DNA from: Allolobophora icterica
Taxonomy: Eukaryota; Annelida; Clitellata; Crassiclitellata; Lumbricidae
Reading direction: 5' to 3'
NCBI GenBank assembly: GCA_963556255.1
Contig: OY744609.1
Span: forward strand, 8,282,517 to 8,346,516
DNA length: 64,000 nt
Shown here: positions 35,910 to 46,900 of the stretch, piece after piece
Layout of the letters: each line of letters opens with the position of its first letter
How positions within the stretch are numbered: position 1 is the stretch's first letter
The notes under the pieces: model-generated
What the model was told of the DNA's origin: nothing
Databases searched by the model: none
Seen by the model: the letters and a program-made list of their open reading frames with translations, nothing else
Made by a program: the position numbers and the translations under genes

Positions 35910-35915
35910 AATAAA
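35910..35915 (+). terminator. Candidate poly(A) signal of FOXRED1
   Basis: AATAAA 65 bases after the stop codon and before a GGAT-rich repeat. The first such signal downstream. Confidence 0.55.
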
Positions 35916-36021
35916 TACGTTTAGAAGTGGCATTAAGAATTGATGGGTGGATGGATGGATGTGTAGGTGGATGGATGGTTATATATAGGTGAATTTATGG
36001 ATGGGATGAGCAGATGCATGG

Positions 36022-36270
36022 ATGCAGGAATTTTTCTGGGGGGAGATTTCTGGTGGGGGCAAAATTTTCTATGGGGATATTTTTGAGGGGGGAGCAAAAT
36101 GAGGGTTTTTGCATAGAATAGCTGACTTCCCTAAATAATGGAGTGTTTTTAGCATTGAAAATCATGTTGTGACTGTTGGAATAATCATAATATTCAAGAG
36201 ATTTTATTTTTTGTAAAATATTTTCAAAACCCAGGGGGAAAACCCCTTGCCTCCCTCCGGATGCCCATGT
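36022..36270. mobile_element. Unclassified dispersed repeat ending CCTCCGGATGCCCATG
   Basis: Starts GCAGGAATTTTTCTGGGGGG and ends CTTGCCTCCCTCCGGATGCC. The same terminal pattern (CTCCTCCGGACGCCCATGG) begins the window at about 20-38. GGAT repeats surround it, so its limits are approximate. Confidence 0.4.
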
Positions 36271-37104
36271 ATGGATGGCTGGGTGTATATGTGTATAGAT
36301 GGATGAAAGGATGAATGAATGCTTCGTGATAGATACATCTTGAAGTGGCACGATAGGCAAATCTGCCTGTTGTGTTACGCTGTGTAACGTAGCCAAGATG
36401 TCTTGGTCACCGGCTGTTCTGATCAATAACTACTGTATCCAAGTAGCACTTGTTTATAGATCTGTTACGGTTTGTCTACTGACGACGTCCGTAGAGGGAA
36501 GGGGTGATAGAACATCCGTAGAGGAGGGAGGAGTTGCCATCTGAATGCAGGCACAGGAAGAGGGGTTTTAATTGGGCCTTTGTTGCTTGCAAATTTCTCG
36601 TGGACACCCCTTTGACAGTTGTATATGCCACATCTGCTGAGAGGTTCCACTAAAGTTCTGTAGAAGTTTCCTGATGTATACATAATATACCATGGAGAGC
36701 ATTTAAAGAGTACTACAGAAATGACCAGGAACTTGTTTAGATGTATACATGTATGCGCATATGTATACCGATATATATATATATACATCCAGGTAACGAA
36801 TGGCTGCATTGGTATGCTGTATTTTGCCATTTAATTGCTAATTACTGATGATGATTCATATTAGCTAAAATTAGTTCATGTTTTAAAGTTGGGTGATTAT
36901 GTGATAATGAGTACTGTATGTAAACATGAAACGAAGTCAGTCACAATTCTACATTGTACTTGGCATTTAAATTCTATGCAAATGTTTTATCCTGCTAAAG
37001 ATTTTTGTCACATTTACTAGGCACGTTTGTATCATGATTTTCGTTAACTGAGAAAGTAAAAAAAACTGCTCATTATAACCATATTATGGTCTTTAGTGCT
37101 TGAT

Positions 37105-38135
37105 TGTATTGTATTGTATTGTATCTAAACATTTATAAAGCGCCTCTCACAGTATTCGCTAATCAGAGGCGCTCCCAGTGCGAAAGACCCAGTGAATAGA
37201 AAGTGGTTTTAAGACAGCGGAACGAGACACTTGGGCCACCAGCTAATAAAGAGGCACGTGTCAATGGAGGAAGTTGATTCCATAGAGCAGGACCAATGCA
37301 AGAAAAGGCTCGAGTTTTGGCCATAGAGGTCCTGGCTCGTGGTACAAGAAGATCATGTCGATCAAGCGATCGCAATGGACGGAGGGAAGTAGCTGAAATT
37401 GGCAGACGAACAATGTCACAGAGGTACTTGGGTGCTAAGCCTGTACAGGACCGAAGGACTAAAGTGAGAACCTTCAGCTGAATCCGAGCAGTAAGGGGAA
37501 GCCAATGAAGATGATTGAACATGAAAGAGGAAATATGAGACCAGCGAGGAAGTCGGGCTATTAATCTGGCTGCAGCATTTAAAACAGTCTGGAGGGGGGA
37601 AAGACGGACTTTTGGCAGCCCAATCAAAACAGAATTACAGTAGTCAATTCTGGAGCAGATGAAGGCGTGGATGATAGTGGTAAAAACGGAGGAGGAGACA
37701 GAGCGTCGGATTGCTCTAAGCCGTTTCAAGTGAAAGTAAGAAGAACGGGTAAGATTAGCAATGTGTTCAGAAAAGGTGAGCATACTGTCAAGGACAACAC
37801 CAAGGTCACGGACACTAGAGAGAAAAGTGAATGACGGGAATTTCTCAGCAAGAAGTGGGAAGTCTAGTTTGAGGAGCTGCTGACGAGTACCAAACCATAT
37901 AAGCTGCGTCTTAGTTGGGTTCAAAGAGAGACGATTAGAAGACAGCCAAAGGTGTAAATCACGTGAGAGAGCATCAATGCGTCCAGTTAATGGAAGCTGT
38001 GCAGAGGGAGTGCCATGAACGAGCGCTTGGGCATCATCTGCATAAAGATGACCAGTTGATAAGTGCTTAGCAAATATAGCGGAAATGTCAGCCGTGTATA
38101 TGAGGTAAAGGAGAGGGCCTAAGACAGAGCCCTGT
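37105..38135 (-). pseudogene. 5'-truncated LINE (reverse transcriptase C-terminal half)
   Basis: The minus strand encodes Q-G-S-V-L-G-P-L-L, the catalytic L-Y-A-D-D (about 38034-38048), D-L-G-V-V-L-D and R-I-D-Y-C-N-S, then W-L-P-L-T-A-R-I and G-P-A-L-W-N-Q-L-P. It is open to the stop at 37163. The 3' UTR has GAGGCGCTTTATAAATG and an ATACA tail at about 37105-37125, typical of CR1/L2-type LINEs. The 5' part is missing, so the copy is dead. Confidence 0.85.
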
Positions 38136-38636
38136 GGTGGTGGTTGCGATGATGATTATCCTGATACTTAAGGCCTTTAATACTGTTGTGCAAGAAACTG
38201 TGATAATGATGATGATTTTGGTGGTAATGATGATATAACACAGGGGATTTAGTGCTTTTGAAACAACCTCAGACAGATGTAGTCCCTAAATGTAGTGTTT
38301 TATGCATTGACTACTAATTTGAGCAGCACGGCAAATTGACCCTGCTTTACTACAAGTTGATTTAATGTCCTCTGTCCCCATCATTCGATGGCCAGTACGA
38401 CAATGGCCCCCGAATGGTTAATCCGAACCTGAGTGGAGCACATGATCTGGTCCTACCCTCACTCACGTGCTTTCAAGGTGATAACCGTATACGAATTGCG
38501 CCGAGAAAGCGTAATATCATTGGGTGTAATCAGATTTCCTACGTGAGCTTTAAAAAATCCGATTAGGATCTTTTAGCCGTTATCAATGGTGCAAACAAAT
38601 ATATTATAGTCCAAAGATGTACACACATGGTTTTGA

Positions 38637-38670
38637 CATATACTTAATAATAGCTCTTATTAAGTATATG
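38637..38670. repeat. 14-bp perfect inverted repeat
   Basis: CATATACTTAATAA, a 6-base loop TAGCTC, then TTATTAAGTATATG. It lies about 330 bases upstream of the SLC35F6 start codon. Confidence 0.8.
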
Positions 38671-39000
38671 TGGTTTGCCTTAATCGTTGAGCTTGCCGAT
38701 TACTGGTAACAACTCGCATACTAGTAGGTGCGATAGGTTGCTGCGGTTTATAGTTTGTTGCAAGCGCCATCTACCACTCAGTCGCTTTGTTCACAACAAC
38801 AAAAATCTTTGGTTCACAATGCGTAATGGTCGCCATTGTTTACATTGGATGGCATGCGACACCAACTAGACAGGTTGCGGGAGATCCTGTAGTCATATGG
38901 AGTTATGTTGGAAGCTTAGTTGCGCTTTTAGGACAGGTTTTATTTATTATATTCTGCGTTTTAATTCGTTTGATTTTTAACATTCCGTCGTTCAAGCGAG

Positions 39001-42000
39001 ATGGAATGCATAGCAAGTCACGTCGTTTTAATCGTCATTCTTCTCGTTTGCGGGTCGATGAACACGCTCTTCACAAAGTTAGTTTTTCTTTTTAGTTATT
39101 GTAATTGTAATTAGTAACTTCTATTGCGCCGGTGTCTAATGCACAAGGCATCAACCGATGGCACACCAAAACCAAGCCGTAATCAGGTCAATATCCAGAA
39201 GATCAGTCCGACATCCAGAAGATCAGTAGAGACGATTCAAGGATTCTCATGACTATGAGTCAACTTAAGTCAGTAAGCGAGTCGATGGAGTCTTGGATTT
39301 TTCAATCACAGGCGATGGCTGCCGAGGTTTCGCGTCAGGATTCTGACCAGCCACAAAAACAGAGCAAACAACCTGGCTCTTGCGAACTTGATTGATATAG
39401 CGCCGGTAGAGTAATCTATAGTTTTAGCGTCCACGATTATTCCACCATTACAGCCCATCATTTGAGCATCAGAAATTAATTTCGCATTTAGCATGTATAG
39501 TTCGCACACACCAGAAGATAAGTGAGTAAAATAAGCATAAAACAACATTTATTATGAAAAGACGTGAATAAATCAGAAGCTAAAGCTGGTATTGTAGGTC
39601 TTTGGTTAGTTCTTTTCTTCAACTGAATAGTATTTGACGCGCAGAAACTCTGCGTTATATTCGTCGGGGTTGGGTCAGGAACACCCCTGAGTAGAAACAT
39701 TGAAAGGGCGCTATATACAAATTTAATGAATGAATGAATGAATATTTCAGCTGTTTGTTTGTTGTGATAACCCATTCTAAATAACAATTTCAGTTGCAAT
39801 TTTGTCATTTTTAACGCATTATAAAACTACTAGTACACCCATTCCGTAAAGGTACTTTTGTATTTTTTATTTAGGACAATTAACTAGGCTATAATTGTGT
39901 AATAATCAGGGACACTAAAACAATAGTATACCCAAAACCCTATATCAGTGTTATTTGGTGGTTTGTGCTACCATTCTTTTTAGTGAATTATTGTTTGATA
40001 TAAAAATTGCAATGTGTTGAAAATGCAACATGTGACTCTTAATCCCCTTTGTAGTACGTGAACGCCCATAATGGCTAATTATGTTACACTGAAAGATCGT
40101 GAGACTGTTATGACCTGTCTCTGTCTCCCATTATGTCTCTGTGTCCCATTATGTCCTTCTGTCTGTCTGTGTGTGTGTCAGTCCTGGTGTGTCATTATGC
40201 CTTCTTATAACAAGTTTGATCATAACATGAGTTATGACATAGTTCACGTTCAGTTATTATTGAGACACATGTGTTACATCCTTCTACCACCAAACACCTG
40301 TCAATCAAACACCCTTAACTTTACTGAGTCATTGCATACCAAACATCTAGCATCCTGAACCATTCATTTTTTCTTTCTCCAACTCTGATTTCCATTTGAG
40401 GATGACCTTGATCAAGCCATGGGCATCTATCTCCCTAAGCCAATAATGCGAAATCTTTCCTCTGTCATTTTGCCAGCACTACCCAATCCCCTAGGGATGA
40501 TTGTCACTAGTTTAGATGCAGTCGTGAGTGGGACACAGTGAATATGCAACGAAATTTATAATGGGTTATATTATCACATCATGTGTTCATACCTTTGTGC
40601 ACTGTGTTGCAAACAGCCCCACGTTTTTTATGCACTCTGTGACCTAAAAATCACTCATTTGACAGGCATTGAGCCTAGGTCACATGTGGCTGTGATCACA
40701 TGACCAGCTGCTGTTGACTGACTTGTGAAAATGAGACTAGCTGTGTCATTAATTACCCCTCCCAGGTTTAGACGCTCTAGATCAAGGCGAGTACCTTGTT
40801 AATCTGTTAATACCATGAGCCTAGGTCGTATGTGGTTGCATCACATGACCAGCTACTGTTGACTGATTTGTGAACTGGGACAAGATGTGTCATTACCCCT
40901 CCCAGGTTTAGACGCCCTAGATCAAGGCGAGTACCTTGTTAATCTGTTGATACCAGGATACATGTATCTCTTTCTTCTGTCCAGCTTGTTTTCCTTTTAT
41001 TCTCCACTTGGCTCTGGTGGCTTATGGTAATTGTGATTAGTAACTTATATGACTCAAGGCTTCAACCGATGGTGCACCAAAACCAAGCCATAATCGGTTC
41101 AACCTCCAGAAGATCAGTTGAATAAGGCTGAGAGGCAGCCATTGGTGGATAAGAAATTTGAAAATGGTGAGTCTTAAGTTGAAAACGAAATGATGCAAGC
41201 AACTGAGGAGAAGAACAGACCGATACATGGAGAGAATTCCAGAATCTAGGTCCCGCCTTAATGAAGCTCATTCACCAATGACTTGATCTTTCTGTCCGCT
41301 TTAAGGTATGGCCAGAGAAGGATCGCCAGATAATCTGGTTGCATAATGAAAAATCTAGGGAATAAGGATTGATTTTAAATATCGTGGTTGGCAAGAGTTC
41401 AAAGGTTTTATAAACTATGAGCCGCAATTTGAAATAATTCCTCTGTTGAACAGGAAGCCAGTGCAAAGCATTACACGTGGTGAAATGTGACATGGAAGCC
41501 GATTGGTTACAGCACTCAACTCGAATTGTAGTGTGCGATTTTAAGTCTCCCCTAGGACGGTTTACTATTTAAGGACTTTGGACAGTTGCTTAGTGTCACC
41601 TATTGATGGTTAATCATTGGATACGGGTGCTTAATAAATGCAGAACTAAGTAATAATGTGACCAAGACTAAGTACTAATGTGACCAAGACTAAGTAATAA
41701 TGTGACCAAGACTAAGTACTAATGTGACCAAGACTAAGTAATAATGTGACCAAGACTAAGTAATAATGTGACCAAGACTAAGTACTAATGTGACCAAGAC
41801 TAAGTAATAATGTGACCAAGACTAAGTAATAATGTGACCAAGACTAAGTAATAATGTGACCAAGACTAAGTAATAATGTGACCAAGACTAAGTAATAATG
41901 TGACCAAGACTAAGTAATAATGTGACCAAGACTAAGTAATAATGTGACCAAGACTAAGTAATAATGTGACCAAGACTAAGTAATAATGTGACCAAGACTA

Positions 42001-43878
42001 AGTAATAATGTGACCAAGACTAAGTACTAATGTGACCAAGACTAAGTAATAATGTGACCAAGACTAAGTAATAATGTGACCAAGACTAAGTAATAATGTG
42101 ACCAAGACTAAGTAATAATGTGACCAAGACTAAGTAATAATGTGACCAAGACTAAGTAATAATGTGACCAAGACTAAGTAATAATGTGACCAAGACTAAG
42201 TAATAATGTGACCAAGACTAAGTAATAATGTGACCAAGACTAAGTAATAATGTGACCAAGACTACTGGCAGTGAGCTTATAAACTTGGGAAGGAAAGATC
42301 AAGTCACTGATATGAAATTTCTTAATGTCTTCAACTGATGCCAGCCTTATCGTTAAGGCTGGCATTGCGGTACACGGTGGCCAATTGGTTAGAGTGCTCG
42401 CCTTGCACTGCAGTGAGTACAGGTTCTAGCCTCCCTTCAAGATGTTTACTGTGTAGGGACCTTAATCAAGTCCTTCACTGAGTTCACTTGCTATTTCTCA
42501 GCGCCGTCGATTGATGTTTGGTCGTTACATATGTAATAAATACATAATAATAATAATAATAATATAAATACTGGTGCTGTTATTAATATTAATATTAATA
42601 TGTTGATTTTTAGATGGGCAGATATGTCAATTGCGTGTGGCCTAGGAGAATGTGACAAGCCAAGACCATATGTCCATCCCTTTGTACAGGCAAGTTGATG
42701 AAAGTTGCCTCGATGAATTGCTTTTTACTTACTTATTTACCTGTCTTACTTAGAGACGACTTACAAATGAAAAAGTAAATTTAAGATGGCAAATTTTTTG
42801 TTGAAAAGCAAATGATTGAAGTATGTTTGATAGAAAGCAATAGAAAGTGACTAATTTTATGAGTTCCAATGTTTTCGCAGATGTTTCATATGATACTAAC
42901 TGTGGTAGAAGATTAACACTTTAATTTGGCATCTTTATGACAAATTTATTATTATGGCTGGCTAAGGGCCTGACAAGCATGAAACATACGTATATACATA
43001 CATACAATGCCATACATATATCTATACGTACATCCATTAACTCTGCATGCATGCTTTGTCAGAGCTATTTTTTGCAATGTGATGTAAGCAGACATTTATA
43101 TATTATTATGGCGTCGGTTAATAATCCCTATGTTCCAAAAACATAGTATAACGTAATCCATAAGTAAATCCTTAGTCCCTTATTAAAGCCCTAGGTTTTA
43201 GGTTTGGCGGTTTCCCTCGTAGAATGAAGTGACCAACGACTGTAGGCGGTTCAAGTAAGCATCTGTCGGCCAATGGGCGTTGATTTCATTTTGGTTTACA
43301 CATCTTACAAGCATAGGCTGCTGAATTTAATTATATGCATAGCCTAGGCAACATCGTCCGCTTTGTGGAATGGAGGCGAGGCGCAGGGACGGTCGGTCGA
43401 TCGGTGGTAGCCCCCACCCTAGGCCCTTCACCCTCCCTCTGGCCCTCTAGCGGTCGGACGGATGGATGGAGATGCATCGCTAGGGCAGACTAGACCCGAC
43501 AGGGCATACCCCGTACAGGCCCTACCTCGATCAATTGACCACTTGTATATATATAACCGAGCTGTGGGTCGACTAATTTGTGTATACGAAAGCCAGGTAA
43601 GCTGGCTAGAGGTCATACCTGTACTTCTAGAATGTATACAAGTTGTTCCAATTATCCAAATTTACCCCCCCATACACTCATATTACTATGGAGTTCATTG
43701 CTATGAAGATACTTACAGGGTTGAGAAACAAGTCTGTAGTTTCTATATGCGATTAGATTGCCATGAACAAATACGAACTTACTATTGTGGTAGATGGCGA
43801 TCAAGAGGAAGCCATACGGGCATTTTTTGCTCACAACAACTGGAATTTTGAAAAAATTGGTAATTATGAAGACGATGC

Positions 43879-43944
<66 letters not shown>

Positions 43945-46900
43945 TGAAATTGTATAAATTGTTTTGTGTGGTGAACCCTGTACAAGTAGGCCCTATTGTT
44001 CTTCAGGTAGCGCTATACGTGCGCAAATAAGATTGAACTAAGATTTATAAATATTAAATTAAATTGCATTTATTATCCTTGCAAATATTTAGCTCAAACC
44101 ATGCTATAGAAATACATAGTAATAATAACATCAGCAATGTTAGTATAATGACAACTGATGTGAACAGCAGTAACAGCAGTAATGATAATAAATGGCCAAT
44201 TAAAAATGTAATTATTAAAATTACCATGATTATTATTATTACGATATGTAATAAGACAATAAACATATGCATAACCCAGCTAAGCTGTCGTTCAAGTCAA
44301 GTCGAAAGAGCTAATTGTATGTTGATGACATTATAAATATATCTCCAACCAATCGAAACTGCCTTTGTTCCAATTGCAGAGTTGGAACCACCAAAGAGAA
44401 GAAAATCTTGTATGGATGCCGCTTCGAAGGAGGTCTTGGTCGCGTCCAATGGAAATAGTACAGAGTCAGAAATTGAGGCTCAAAACAGTCATGACATTCA
44501 AGTGTCAGCTGATCATTTGCAGCTGCAGGGTGAAAATAATCAATCGGAAGGCGCCTGTCCTCTTTGTTTTCTCTCTCCGTGCGTGGGTTCTGCATCTCCA
44601 GGTTGGCTTGGCGGAGGACAAGCAGCGCATGCAGCTAACAGTCCAATACGAAGAGTAATTTATGGAAAATATTGGAAGATCATTTGCAACTTGGGTGGGT
44701 GGACGAGCCCATTATATCTGGCCAAGAAACTAACGGAATCGAACGGTGTACTTCACATGCGGGAAATAATGCCAGATTGCGTAGTGCGAAAAGTGAGATC
44801 GTTGTATCCGAATCCAACAGGCACGCCTTACATGGGCCACAAGTGGGAGTAACATTGATACTTTGGATAATTCGCCGGACTTTGTTTAGACAGAGAGATT
44901 TTTATTGTACACTTACTTTCTGACATAAAGCAGAATTTTATCGATTGTGAGCTGCTTATGTACACCTGTCATAGCTATGATTCAATGTAACATAACATTC
45001 CCCCATTTTAAATTTATATAGCGCCTCTTCAAGATTCCTACTCAGAGGTGGATTTAAACCTGAATTGCCCTCAATTGCTCGGCGCCACACGAAAACCACG
45101 TTACGGAGACTAGGTTTTTCATAAGTGCTATGTCAAATCAATTTTGCAATGGCCACAGTCCCTTGTCCGTTCAATCTTCTTTTTTTCTTGCTTGGATTAG
45201 GACCTCGTTGAGGGGGGGTAAGCCACAGATTCATTTTTATACAGATTGGAGCATCTTGTTACAGATCGGATGCCCTTCGTGGCATCAACCACAGTTTTCC
45301 GCTGTGGACCTAGTCTTGGTGATGAACACATGCCCGCTAGGCAGAGGGTCATCAGGCTTATTTAAATTGAGTCATGTGCTCCCATGTCACAAGGCTGTTA
45401 TTGGATATTTGCAGCTTTTAGTTGTCAAGCAAAATGCCACTCTTTTTCTACAGTGTGCCCTACTAGCCTTGCCGCTGTTGGTCCGCGACTGCTTATTCGT
45501 CAGATATAACCCTGCTTATTTCGCAGCTGACCTCTATTTCTAGAGGTCGTTCCACTATCCGCCACCTGTGGACGCGTGTGATAGCAGTCAGCTCTGCCAC
45601 ACATCAGCTCTGCCACACATCTCTCTGTCCTATGCCAGGCCAAAATCCGGGGAGGTCAAGCAGAGTAGACAGCAGAATGCTAAGGTGGTTATGTGTAATG
45701 ACGGTTGATGGTTATGTAGCACTGATATGTTTGATTTTAGTGTATCATACAATATTGTCACAGCTCTTACGGTTATTCTACTGTGTAGGGTGCATTGCTT
45801 TCATTTGAAAAGCTCTCACTGTCTCCTAATTGGTCGTCATCGGATTCGTCCGAAGAGATTTCACTCTGGCAGGTCTCCTTATCTGCAGAAGTTTCTGTCA
45901 CAGACTCCGATATTGCTTTAGATGCTGACCACACGGCAATGTACAAATTCCAAATGTTCTCAACAAATACGTAGGTCTTGCGCCGATACACTTTTTTCCC
46001 GATTTGGCGACGTGGGTTTTTCGAACGAACAGTCGTGCATATAGACGTGTATGGTCTGTCGACGTGTTCGTTCCAGTCCAAGACAGCCAGATTGCTCCGC
46101 AGCTCGTACATTAAATTCCCGTAGTGTATCCGTTTATCCAGATAGATCAGACAAACGTTATTAAAACTTTCCACATAAAATGTGTCGTGGCCTTTGACAT
46201 AATCTTCAGCGTGCTTGTACACTACCAACGACCGAAGAAAGTCCTGGAGCATTGTAATTGCAGCCTCATTTGAAACAATTCGAACTTCAATCATATGCCC
46301 CGGCTCTTTGCAGTGGGAAGTTTCATGGCACTTGCTGTGGTTGTTCTGAAAATGAGGGATGCATGATTCTATGAGCTTACGCAGGGTTTGGGCATCTCCA
46401 TTGCAATTGTCCATACACCAATAGACGTGGTTTCGAATGGCAGCACCCTTGTCAGAAAGCTCGGGATGCCATGTTTTTCCAATGTTTTTTTGTGCTCCTT
46501 GCCCAATTTTTTTCACCCCGGCTGTTATAGGACGGGTGCAGTGCCAGCGGTCATTGGAATTCCTGGCTTGCTTCCTCTCACGTAGGCGCTTGTTGATTGT
46601 CATGTTTCGATCATGCACATGATGGGCAACTTTAATGTTGCTGAGATCCAGGCTCTCGTACATCCTGTCGAATCCCACTGCCTCGTGACGCTGTGAACAG
46701 TTATCATCATTCCCGTTAATGTGTTGAATATCAACGACTTTGTGAGTTTTCAACCCGATAGCAACATGGTCGGTGTGATAACTATTTCGTCTACAATGAT
46801 GTCGTGCGTCAGTCATTATAGAGATAGCTCCATCAGGCGACAGTGAAGACTCCTGCGCTCTAGCGCCAAATATAGATTGCTTTCGCAGGTTCTCAGAAAT

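Noticed and set aside
37163..37924. 253-aa minus-strand ORF as a host gene
   Set aside because: It continues upstream into Y-A-D-D and is the C-terminal half of a LINE reverse transcriptase with a LINE 3' end.
38687..39095. 102-aa ORF starting at 38787 as the SLC35F6 N-terminus
   Set aside because: It is in a different frame from the V-V-L-I-V-I-L-L-V-C-G-S-M-N-T-L helix that aligns with SLC35F6; the ATG at 39001 in that frame fits phase and homology.
41644..42264. CRISPR-like array
   Set aside because: Direct 22-bp repeats without unique spacers in a eukaryotic intron; it is a minisatellite.
42372..42445. Possible tRNA gene (A and B boxes)
   Set aside because: It does not fold as a full cloverleaf by eye and continues into a SINE body and tail shared with other copies; it is a SINE head.
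45130..45543. 137-aa plus-strand ORF between the two Kolobok genes
   Set aside because: No recognisable motif, poor coding character, and it overlaps repeat-like sequence; probably chance.
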